Assembly: GCF_001613305.1 (NCBI RefSeq)
Contig: NZ_BDCC01000009.1
Span: 248,001-312,000 of the forward strand
DNA from: Nocardia vaccinii NBRC 15922
Lineage (GTDB): Bacteria; Actinomycetota; Actinomycetes; Mycobacteriales; Mycobacteriaceae
Length of the DNA: 64,000 nucleotides
Reading direction: 5' to 3'
Shown: in pieces, positions 46,059 through 52,731 of the stretch
Position numbering within the stretch: position 1 is the first letter of the stretch
How the letters are laid out: each line of letters begins with the position of its first letter
Notes under the pieces: model-generated
What the model was told of the DNA's origin: nothing
What the model saw: only the letters and a program-made list of their open reading frames with translations
Databases searched by the model: none
Made by a program: the position numbers and the translations under genes

Positions 46059-47051
46059 CTACTCCGGCGAGGTCAGCTGCGGATCCCAGTCGGGGGCGAG
46101 TCGGTGCTCCAGCCATTCACGCAAGGCCGGCCCGTATTCGTCACGCTCCAAAGCGAAATCGACCGCAGCTCGAAGATAGCCGCCCGGGTTGCCCAGGTCG
46201 TGTCGCGACCCACGGTGGACGACGACATGGACCGGATGTCCTTCGGAAATCAACAGCGAAATGGCATCGGTGAGCTGCAATTCGCCACCCGCACCGGGTT
46301 CGATGCGGCCGAGCGCGTCGAAGATGGCGCGGTCGAGCAGGTAACGACCCGCCGCGGCGTAGGTGGACGGCGCGTCCGCGAGGTCGGGCTTCTCCACCAT
46401 CCCGTTGACGCGCAATACGTTCGGGTTCGTCGCGTCGGGCACCGCCGCCACGTCGAATACGCCGTAGGCGCTCACCTGGTCCTTGGGCACATCGATGGCG
46501 CACAGCACCGAACCGCCGCGCTTGCGGCGCACTCGGCTCATCACGTCCAGGACGCCCGAGGGCAGCACCAGATCGTCGGGCAGCAGGACGGCGATGGCGT
46601 CCTCGTCGGGGTCCAGCACCTTCTCCGCCTGGGCCACCGCATGCCCCAGGCCCAGCGGCTCCTCCTGGATCACCGAGGTCACGTCGAGCAGGCCCGGCGC
46701 CTTGCGCACCTTCTCCAGGAGATGGAATTTGCCGCGCTCCTCGAGGGTGCTCTCCAGCATCAGATCCTCGACGAAATGCGCGACCACACCGTCTTTTCCG
46801 GGTGAGGTCACGATCACCAGACGAGCCGCGCCCGAATCGGCGGCCTCGGCGGCGACCAGCTCGATGCCGGGCGTATCCACCACCGGCAGCAGCTCTTTCG
46901 GCACGGTCTTGGTCGCGGGCAGGAACCTCGTCCCGAGTCCGGCCGCGGGGACCACCGCGGTGCGGAAGCAGGATTTCTCCGTCGCGGCGTCAGCTGACCC
47001 ACCCGTCGCCCGACCGTCACCCCTCACGGAACCGCTGCGCGATGCTGTCAT
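46059..47051 (-). CDS. galU: UTP-glucose-1-phosphate uridylyltransferase
   Basis: A 330-residue cytoplasmic pyrophosphorylase making UDP-glucose. The nucleotide-binding start is AVVPAAGLGTRFLPATKTVPKELLP divided here as VVPAAGLGTRFLPA and KTVPKELLPVVD; VLLPDDLVL, EKPDLADAPS and AGGELQLTDAI follow. ATG at 47051 leaves a 27-residue non-conserved N-terminus. It heads the galU-glp-rimJ unit, divergent from the cyclo-ligase gene. Confidence 0.93.
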   Translation of the reverse strand: MTASRSGSVRGDGRATGGSADAATEKSCFRTAVVPAAGLGTRFLPATKTVPKELLPVVDTPGIELVAAEAADSGAARLVIVTSPGKDGVVAHFVEDLMLESTLEERGKFHLLEKVRKAPGLLDVTSVIQEEPLGLGHAVAQAEKVLDPDEDAIAVLLPDDLVLPSGVLDVMSRVRRKRGGSVLCAIDVPKDQVSAYGVFDVAAVPDATNPNVLRVNGMVEKPDLADAPSTYAAAGRYLLDRAIFDALGRIEPGAGGELQLTDAISLLISEGHPVHVVVHRGSRHDLGNPGGYLRAAVDFALERDEYGPALREWLEHRLAPDWDPQLTSPE

Positions 47052-47484
47052 AAAGCACACCCTATCCATCAGTTTCGTCGGCCGGACGGGCTTCGCCCCG
47101 GCGCGGCACACCGGGAAGCCTAGGTGGCTGCCCCTGCGACCGCTCGCCGAGTTCCGCCCCATACCGCGGCGCGTCCGCGCGCCCGCCACCAGCGTGCTTG
47201 CACAATTCCCCGTCGAGTCGAGCGGGAAACCCTGGTCGCACGTGACCTTCGCGACGTGGTGTGCGCGAAGGGAACCCACCGCGAACAGGCCGGGGCGATG
47301 AACGCGCGGCCTACCGCGTCCAGCGGGCGAGTAGTCCGCCGCGTCGGGGACCAGAACCGGTGGGCGCGGGAGAGCTGCCCGGCGGACGGGCGCGAGGGGT
47401 CGCCTGGACGAGCCGCGGGCCGGTGGTGAGCGGTACCGGCGGCGGCGAGCGCACCCCGGGCATCGGCGTCCTATCGTTGTCCGC
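47052..47484. other. Divergent intergenic region, galU / cyclo-ligase
   Basis: About 433 bases, GC-rich, with no gene I can support. It should hold the promoters of both galU and the cyclo-ligase gene; boxes are not clear. Confidence 0.4.
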
Positions 47485-48084
47485 GTGGAGATCGCTGGTC
47501 AGCCGGGCAAACGTGAATGGCGCGCGAAACTGCTGGCGGCGCGGGCCGCGGCGGACCCCGCCGTACACCAGGCGGAGGCGGCCGCCCTGGCCGCCGCGGC
47601 GGCCCGGCTCGCGCTCGACGACGCCGAGCAGGTCTGGGTGGCCGCCTACGTGCCGGTGCGGGGCGAACCCGGTTCCGCGGCCATGCTCGACGCGCTCCGA
47701 ACCGCGGGCGCACGGGTGCTCCTGCCGGTGACCGGCCCGCCGGGCCCCCTGGACTGGGCCGAGTACACCGGACCCGCGGCATTGCGTCGTGCCCGCTACG
47801 GCCTGCTCGAACCGACCGGCCCGCACCTGTCCCCCGCCGCCATCGCCCGGGCCGCCGCTATCCTGGTTCCCGCTCTGGCCGTGGATCGGCGCGGCGTCCG
47901 GCTCGGCCGCGGCGCGGGCTACTACGACCGCACCCTACCCGCCGCCCGCCCCGACGCGCGCCTCATCGCGGTCGTCCGCGACGAGGAACTCCTCGACCGC
48001 CTACCCGAAGAACCCCACGACCGCCGCATGGGCTGGGCCCTCACCCCGCGCGCGGGCCTGACACCGCTGTCCGCAGCGCACTGA
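47485..48084 (+). CDS. 5-formyltetrahydrofolate cyclo-ligase
   Basis: A 199-residue ATP-dependent enzyme converting 5-formyl-THF to 5,10-methenyl-THF. Marks: KREWRAKLLAARA at the N-terminus (start basic motif), VPVRGEPG and the ATP/phosphate motif VRLGRGAGYYDRTL. GTG at 47485 is the likely start. Its equivalent, Rv0992c, has the same neighbours. Confidence 0.9.
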   Translation: MEIAGQPGKREWRAKLLAARAAADPAVHQAEAAALAAAAARLALDDAEQVWVAAYVPVRGEPGSAAMLDALRTAGARVLLPVTGPPGPLDWAEYTGPAALRRARYGLLEPTGPHLSPAAIARAAAILVPALAVDRRGVRLGRGAGYYDRTLPAARPDARLIAVVRDEELLDRLPEEPHDRRMGWALTPRAGLTPLSAAH

Positions 48085-48186
48085 CCCGTGCCCCGGCGAC
48101 GCCCTGCGCCCAGCTTCGACATCACCGTGTTCCGTGCTCGAAATCACCCCGGAATCCGGCACGGAATCAACCGGCGATTGGTGTTG

Positions 48187-48213
48187 TTGGCACTGTCGGC
48201 TGTAGAGTGCTAA
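48187..48213 (+). promoter_or_regulatory. CIRCE element (HrcA operator) before ruc
   Basis: TTGGCACTG, nine bases, GAGTGCTAA. The CIRCE consensus is TTAGCACTC-N9-GAGTGCTAA; the right arm is perfect and the left arm has two differences. It ends 23 bases before the ruc start, the usual position for HrcA repression of heat-shock genes. Confidence 0.82.
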
Positions 48214-48236
48214 CGACGGAGACTGTGGAGGTTCCT

Positions 48237-48551
48237 GTGCCTACTTACTCGTATCAGTGCACGCAGTGTGGCGATAAGTTCGACATCGTTCAGAAGTTCA
48301 CCGACGATGCTCTGAGCACATGCGAGAAGTGCGACGGCAAGTTGCGCAAGCTCTTCAATTCGGTCGGGATCGTGTTCAAGGGCAGCGGCTTCTACCGCAC
48401 CGACAGCCGCAGCGGTTCGACCACCGCGAGCGAGCCCGCCAAAGCGGATTCCTCGTCGTCCTCGTCGAGCGATTCCTCCTCGAGCAGCTCCTCCAGCGAG
48501 TCGAGCAGCTCCTCCAGCAGCACTGCCGCCACGAGCACACCGGCTGCCTGA
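48237..48551 (+). CDS. ruc: FmdB-type zinc-ribbon protein Ruc, redox-regulated chaperone
   Basis: A 104-residue protein. GTG at 48237 has GGAGG seven bases upstream. The N-terminal zinc ribbon has Cys8-x2-Cys11 and Cys29-x2-Cys32 (YQCTQCG, STCEKCDG); from about residue 73 the tail is almost only Ser, Ala and Thr, thus disordered. Rv0991c in M. tuberculosis has this layout and position and is a chaperone activated by oxidation of the four Cys, expressed under HrcA. The CIRCE element here agrees. Confidence 0.87.
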   Translation: MPTYSYQCTQCGDKFDIVQKFTDDALSTCEKCDGKLRKLFNSVGIVFKGSGFYRTDSRSGSTTASEPAKADSSSSSSSDSSSSSSSSESSSSSSSTAATSTPAA

Positions 48552-48560
48552 CCCGTCGAC

Positions 48561-48606
48561 GCTGTGGACGCATCGGATTTCGTCCACAGCTCCCGAGTTA
48601 TCCACA
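48561..48606. promoter_or_regulatory. Hairpin plus DnaA-box-like cluster after ruc
   Basis: A perfect 10-base inverted repeat (GCTGTGGACG at 48561, CGTCCACAGC at 48581) is followed by TTATCCACA at 48598-48606, an exact match to the E. coli DnaA box; both hairpin arms contain GTCCACA as well. The hairpin may simply be the ruc terminator. Confidence 0.45.
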
Positions 48607-48669
48607 GCCCAATTCCGACCAGCTGTTTTCCAGGCGGAGCGATATCGCACGGGCCGTAATGTCCCCGGC

Positions 48670-49386
48670 ATGACGTACAGCGTGTCCGGCCGAGGCAGGT
48701 CGGCTCCAGACCGCGGCGGTGATATCGACCTCGGCCGCGCCCCGCGCTGGGAATGGTTGCGACACCGCCGGCCCGCCTGGCTGGACGGCACCCTCGCCCG
48801 CCGGATCCTGGCCGCGGCGCTCACCGCCTTGGCCGGATTCCTGATCCTGCGCGGCAACCCGGCCGCGGAGCGCGTCGAGGTCGTGGTCGCCGCACACGAT
48901 CTGTCGCCGGGCCGCCCGATGGCCGCCGCCGATCTGCGCACCGCCACCTTCAGCCCGAACGGCCTGCCCGGGGGCGCGATCCACGAACCCGCGCCGCTGT
49001 TGGGGGCCACTCTTTCCGCACCCATGCGGGCCGGTGAGATCTTCACCGATCTGCGGGTGCTCGGGCCACGCCTGGCCGCGGCCGCCATCGCGGCGCACGA
49101 TGCCCGGATCGTCCCGATTCGCCTGGCGGACAATGCCGTTGCCGAGATACTCCGCACCGGGGATCGGGTCGATGTGGTCGCCGCGGCCGAAGCCGACACT
49201 CCGGCCGCTACCACCGCTCGCACTCTCGCCGCAGGGGCCGTCGTGGTGTCGGTACCCGAGAGATCCGGCACCGGGAAAACACCTCGCCCCGAGGATCGCG
49301 TCGTACTGATCGCACTCGATTCGGCGCATGCCACAGCCGTCGCCGCGGCCTCGCTGCGGACGGCGCTCACAGTTATTTTTCAGTAG
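48670..49386 (+). CDS. SAF-domain protein (CpaB/RcpC-like)
   Basis: A 238-residue protein with a short cytoplasmic segment, one membrane helix (ILAAALTALAGFLILRG, about residues 45-61) and an extracytoplasmic SAF domain (VVVAAHDLSPGRPMAAADLR, then GAVVVSVPERS). SAF domains occur in CpaB/RcpC pilus-assembly and related proteins. No pilus genes are near. It sits where M. tuberculosis has Rv0990c, but I cannot confirm homology. Confidence 0.75.
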   Translation: MTYSVSGRGRSAPDRGGDIDLGRAPRWEWLRHRRPAWLDGTLARRILAAALTALAGFLILRGNPAAERVEVVVAAHDLSPGRPMAAADLRTATFSPNGLPGGAIHEPAPLLGATLSAPMRAGEIFTDLRVLGPRLAAAAIAAHDARIVPIRLADNAVAEILRTGDRVDVVAAAEADTPAATTARTLAAGAVVVSVPERSGTGKTPRPEDRVVLIALDSAHATAVAAASLRTALTVIFQ

Positions 49387-49530
49387 CGTTCGACTGATTC
49401 GCCAACAATTTGCCACAAAATCCCTCTAGCATCCCGGATACCCGATCTATGAGCGGTAATCATGGGTGTCCACCGCTATGACCAGACCATTCGACACTGG
49501 CCGGGTACGCCGGATGAGACAGGAGCAGCA

Positions 49531-49968
49531 ATGCTGAAGGGTTTCAAAGACTTCGTATTCCGCGGGAATGTGATCGACCTGGCGGTCGCGGTCGTGATGG
49601 GCACCGCATTCGTCGCCATCGTCACTGCGTTCAGCGAAGGAATAGTCAAACCACTCATCGAGATATTCGGCGGAACCGGGGAGCTGGGCCTGGGATTCCG
49701 GATCATCGCCGATAAACCCGCGACCTATGTCGCACTCGGCCCGATCATCACCGCGGCGATCAATTTCGTCATCATCGCGGCCGTGGTCTATTTCTTCCTC
49801 GTGCTTCCGGCCGCTCGGGTCAAGAAGCGCTGGGGTATGGCCGATGCGCAAACCGAAGTCGAACTGCTGGCCGAGATCCGCGATCTGCTCGCCGAAGGCA
49901 ACAAGAGCACAGGCGGTCGGCACGAATCCCGAATCGGAGCTGATTCCAAGGAGTTGAATCCCCTGTAG
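49531..49968 (+). CDS. mscL: Large-conductance mechanosensitive channel
   Basis: A 145-residue channel protein that releases solutes on hypo-osmotic shock. The N-terminus MLKGFKDFVFRGNVIDLAVA is diagnostic, with helix 1 VAVVMGTAFVAIVTAF and helix 2 ITAAINFVIIAAVVYFFLV, and a charged C-terminal helix VELLAEIRDLLAE. ATG at 49531 follows AGGAGCAGCA. The gene order with pepD and mprAB matches Rv0985c. Confidence 0.95.
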   Translation: MLKGFKDFVFRGNVIDLAVAVVMGTAFVAIVTAFSEGIVKPLIEIFGGTGELGLGFRIIADKPATYVALGPIITAAINFVIIAAVVYFFLVLPAARVKKRWGMADAQTEVELLAEIRDLLAEGNKSTGGRHESRIGADSKELNPL

Positions 49969-49999
49969 CACAACGGAATATGCCACCACCGATTCGGCA

Positions 50000-50030
50000 G
50001 TGGGCCCGGCGCAAAATGCGCCGGGCCCAC
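50000..50030. terminator. Bidirectional terminator between mscL and the porin genes
   Basis: A perfect 14-base inverted repeat (GTGGGCCCGGCGCA, AAA loop, complement) midway between convergent stops at 49968 and 50055. Confidence 0.8.
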
Positions 50031-50054
50031 CGTCATGCCGGAGAAAGAGTCCGA

Positions 50055-50735
50055 TCAGCCCAGGCTGAACGGCTGGCCCCACAGCGTCACCCAGCTGATG
50101 ACGCTATCGGTGGAGACCTCCACGCTGACGAACGAACGCGCCTGCGCGTATCCGCCGCAGCCGGTCAGGCCGATGGTCTCGTCCGCCCACGCGACCGAGC
50201 CGTCGTTACCGGTGAACGGCGTGTAGGACTTGTGGACGTCCGCACCGAAGTCGTCCTTCTTCTCCAGGTCCAGGACGTAGAACGCCTGCGCCTGGCCGGG
50301 GCCGAGGGTCAGGTTGCCGCCGGTGCCCACCGAGGCGCTGGGGGTGACGTTGCCGGAGCTGTCCCAGCTGGCGCCGACACTCGGCGCCGCGTTGACGCCG
50401 CCGCCGGAGATGTTCACCTGGCAGCCGACGACATATCCCGGATAAATGTGGCCGCCGGTGGCGGTCGTCTTACCGGAGATGTGCACATGCGCGGTGGCCG
50501 AGGCCCACGCATTGCGGTGCAGCGGAGTCGAACCCATGGACGGGTTGATGTTCGCCGACTCGCCATCCATCCAGATGTGGACGGAGGTGCCATCGGTCAG
50601 GTTGCGGACGATGCTGCCACCGGGCAGCGGGACGAAGGTGTCGGCGTTCGCGGCGCCGGTCGAGAACAGACCTAGAGCGGCGGTGGCCACGGCACCGACG
50701 CCGGCCACACGTGCCAGAGTCTTACGGATGTTCAT
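50055..50735 (-). CDS. MspA-family porin (second of a tandem pair)
   Basis: A 226-residue outer-membrane (mycomembrane) porin. ATG at 50735 with GAGGGAATTAAAT upstream gives a signal peptide cleaved after STGAANA. The mature part is beta-rich: DTFVPLPGG at the start, YVVGCQVNISGGG, LTLGPGQAQAF and GCGGYAQARSFVSVE near the end, the last block characteristic of this family, with a Cys pair. Porins of this family let small hydrophilic solutes cross the mycolate layer. The tandem arrangement resembles the NfpA/NfpB hetero-oligomeric channel of Nocardia farcinica. Confidence 0.88.
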   Translation of the reverse strand: MNIRKTLARVAGVGAVATAALGLFSTGAANADTFVPLPGGSIVRNLTDGTSVHIWMDGESANINPSMGSTPLHRNAWASATAHVHISGKTTATGGHIYPGYVVGCQVNISGGGVNAAPSVGASWDSSGNVTPSASVGTGGNLTLGPGQAQAFYVLDLEKKDDFGADVHKSYTPFTGNDGSVAWADETIGLTGCGGYAQARSFVSVEVSTDSVISWVTLWGQPFSLG

Positions 50736-50804
50736 ATTTAATTCCCTCATGGGTGAATCGCTATGCGCGAGAAAAGAGTTGGCGCTTGGGACCACGCACG
50801 CACG

Positions 50805-51482
50805 TCAGCCGATGCTGAAGGGCTGCCCGTACAGAGTGGTCTTCGAGTAGTTGTTGCCGACAACTTCGACAACGGTGTAGGCACGAGCCTGTGCGTAACC
50901 CGCGCAACCCTGGATCTGCATCTCGGCATCCTGGTACTCCACCGAGTAGTGGCCGGGGTGCGTGATGTCGATCGAGTCGATCTGTACGAACTTGACCTGG
51001 CCGGGGCCGAGGTTCAAGCCGATCGATCCACCGAGCGATCCACTGGTGAGGCTGACGCTGCCGGAGATTCCGGCGGAAATGGCGTCGGTGCCGATGTCGA
51101 CCTGGCAGCCGACGATGTAGCCCGAGTTGAGCTGCGACGCGCCATGGGTCGACGAATTGTTGGAGCCAGGTGTGTTCAACTGGCCGTTGTTCGGTCCGAC
51201 CGTGGTGATCGGCGCATTGGGAACATCCGCCGCCGCGATACCCGACACCCAGACTGTACGGCCGGCACCGTTGTCTGCCATGGATGTCGAAATGTTGGCG
51301 TGCTCTTGGGTACGGGTGATGGTAACACCATCGGGACCCGCCTTGTGACCGTCCGGCAACGGCACGAAGGTGTCGGCGTTGGCAGCGCCGGTCGATAGCA
51401 ATCCGATCGCAACGGCTGCCGCCGCCCCGATACCCGCGAAACGGGCACCGCGACGCGCACCGCTGGTGCGGTTCTCGCTCAT
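50805..51482 (-). CDS. MspA-family porin (first of a tandem pair)
   Basis: A 225-residue porin, start ATG 51482 with GAGGGGAAAT upstream (an ATG four codons earlier is less favoured). Signal peptide ends STGAANA, identical to the partner's. Shared blocks: DTFVPLPDG, YIVGCQVDIG, LNLGPGQVKF and GCAGYAQARAYTVVEV with a Cys pair, then LYGQPFSIG at the end. It begins a two-gene unit with the porin at 50055 (69-base gap) and lies downstream of a CRP/GlxR-type site. Partnering of the two subunits in one channel is inferred. Confidence 0.88.
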   Translation of the reverse strand: MSENRTSGARRGARFAGIGAAAAVAIGLLSTGAANADTFVPLPDGHKAGPDGVTITRTQEHANISTSMADNGAGRTVWVSGIAAADVPNAPITTVGPNNGQLNTPGSNNSSTHGASQLNSGYIVGCQVDIGTDAISAGISGSVSLTSGSLGGSIGLNLGPGQVKFVQIDSIDITHPGHYSVEYQDAEMQIQGCAGYAQARAYTVVEVVGNNYSKTTLYGQPFSIG

Positions 51483-52141
51483 ATTTCCCCTCATCAGGTT
51501 ATAGCAGTCAGCCTCGACCACCGAGGCTGATTTCCGACCCCGACCACCGGGGTTGGAAACGCGGCCCATTGCCGGGCCCAGCTCAGTCCATTCGCCAGCA
51601 TGTTGCCGCCGCCTAACCGGCGACATGGGTCGCGCTACCGCCAGACCAACCTGTCGGAACCGGGCTACGTTCCGCCGGTACCGACGCCGAGACGCCGTTC
51701 CCGGGCCCTGAAGAGCCGCTGTGGTATAGCCCAAAGGCGAACATTAAACGCAGTGAGGAGACGCTGACAACGTAAGCTCATGTAAACATGTTGTGATCTA
51801 AATCACATTAGCGAATGCGCATGGAACGCCCGGCTCGAAAACCGTGTTAGCGCTCGCAAAATAGAACCGCAGCGAGTGACGGCTCTTATGCGCCAGAACG
51901 ACGCATATGCGCTGACGGATCGATCATCCGTGATGAGGCGGGACCTGAGACCGCAACCATTCGTCGGATGATGTTCCCACAGTTGGGGATTCACCATCGG
52001 TACCGCGTTCATCGCTGGTGGTTTGCGGGAGGATGTCGCCGAAGATGCGCGCCAATTTCGCGGCATCGGCCGCCGAACGCGCGGAACCCTCCGCCCGGCG
52101 CGGGCGGAGGGTTCGATCGTCCTGGTCAGGGGTGGAACTCA
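51483..52141. other. Long leader/promoter region of the porin unit
   Basis: About 659 bases with clearly lower GC around 51720-51900. I see no gene. It contains the CRP/GlxR-type palindrome at 51792-51807 and presumably the porin promoter with a long untranslated leader. Confidence 0.55.
51792..51807. promoter_or_regulatory. CRP/GlxR-type binding site upstream of the porins
   Basis: TGTGATCTAAATCACA, a perfect match to the actinobacterial GlxR/CRP pattern TGTGA-N6-TCACA including the central TA. It is 310 bases before the first porin start, in an AT-rich stretch. Confidence 0.7.
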
Positions 52142-52636
52142 TTACTCGTCCAGACCGGACAACTCATCGATGACCCGGCTGACGAGCGGGCCGAGGGTGG
52201 CCATGCCATCGCGTACGGCGGCCCGGGTACCGGGCAGGTTGACCACCAGCGTGCTGCCGGAGATCCCGGCCAGGCCGCGCGACAGCCCGGCGTCGAGCGA
52301 GCCCGCGGCCAGGCCGGAGGAACGCAGCGCCTCACTGATCCCGGGTAGTTCGCGATCGAGCACCTCGGAGGTGGCCTCGGGGGTGACATCGCGCGGGGAC
52401 ATGCCGGTACCGCCGACCGAGATCACCAGGTCCACACCGCCGATGACGGCGGTGTTGAGCGCGTTGCGAATCTCGACCTCGTCGCCGGCCACCAGAACCG
52501 TGGCGTCGACCAGGAACCCGGCCTCGGTGAGCAACTCGGTCACCAGGGGGCCCAGCGAATCCTCCCCGCCATGGGCGGACCGGTCGTCCACAATCACCAC
52601 GAGCGCACGACCCGCCACAGGAGCATCGATTTCCAT
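52142..52636 (-). CDS. moaB2: MoaB/Mog-type molybdopterin protein (MoaB2-like)
   Basis: A 164-residue MPT-binding-fold protein that would adenylate molybdopterin. Marks: LVVIVDDRSAHGGEDSLGP, VDLVISVGGTGMSPRDVTPEA (GGTGxxxRDxT) and VVNLPGTRAAVRDGM (conserved NLPG). ATG at 52636 has no strong ribosome site. It lies between the porins and pepD, as Rv0984 lies before pepD; the co-orientation with pepD (95-base gap) suggests co-expression. Confidence 0.87.
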   Translation of the reverse strand: MEIDAPVAGRALVVIVDDRSAHGGEDSLGPLVTELLTEAGFLVDATVLVAGDEVEIRNALNTAVIGGVDLVISVGGTGMSPRDVTPEATSEVLDRELPGISEALRSSGLAAGSLDAGLSRGLAGISGSTLVVNLPGTRAAVRDGMATLGPLVSRVIDELSGLDE

Positions 52637-52731
52637 ATCGCTAACCGTAGCGTCCGGGGGTGACAGGAAATCGGGTCCCCCGCTGCCGGATCGGCTGTCC
52701 GTCAGGAGGGTCAGGGGGCGCGGCGGGCGGC

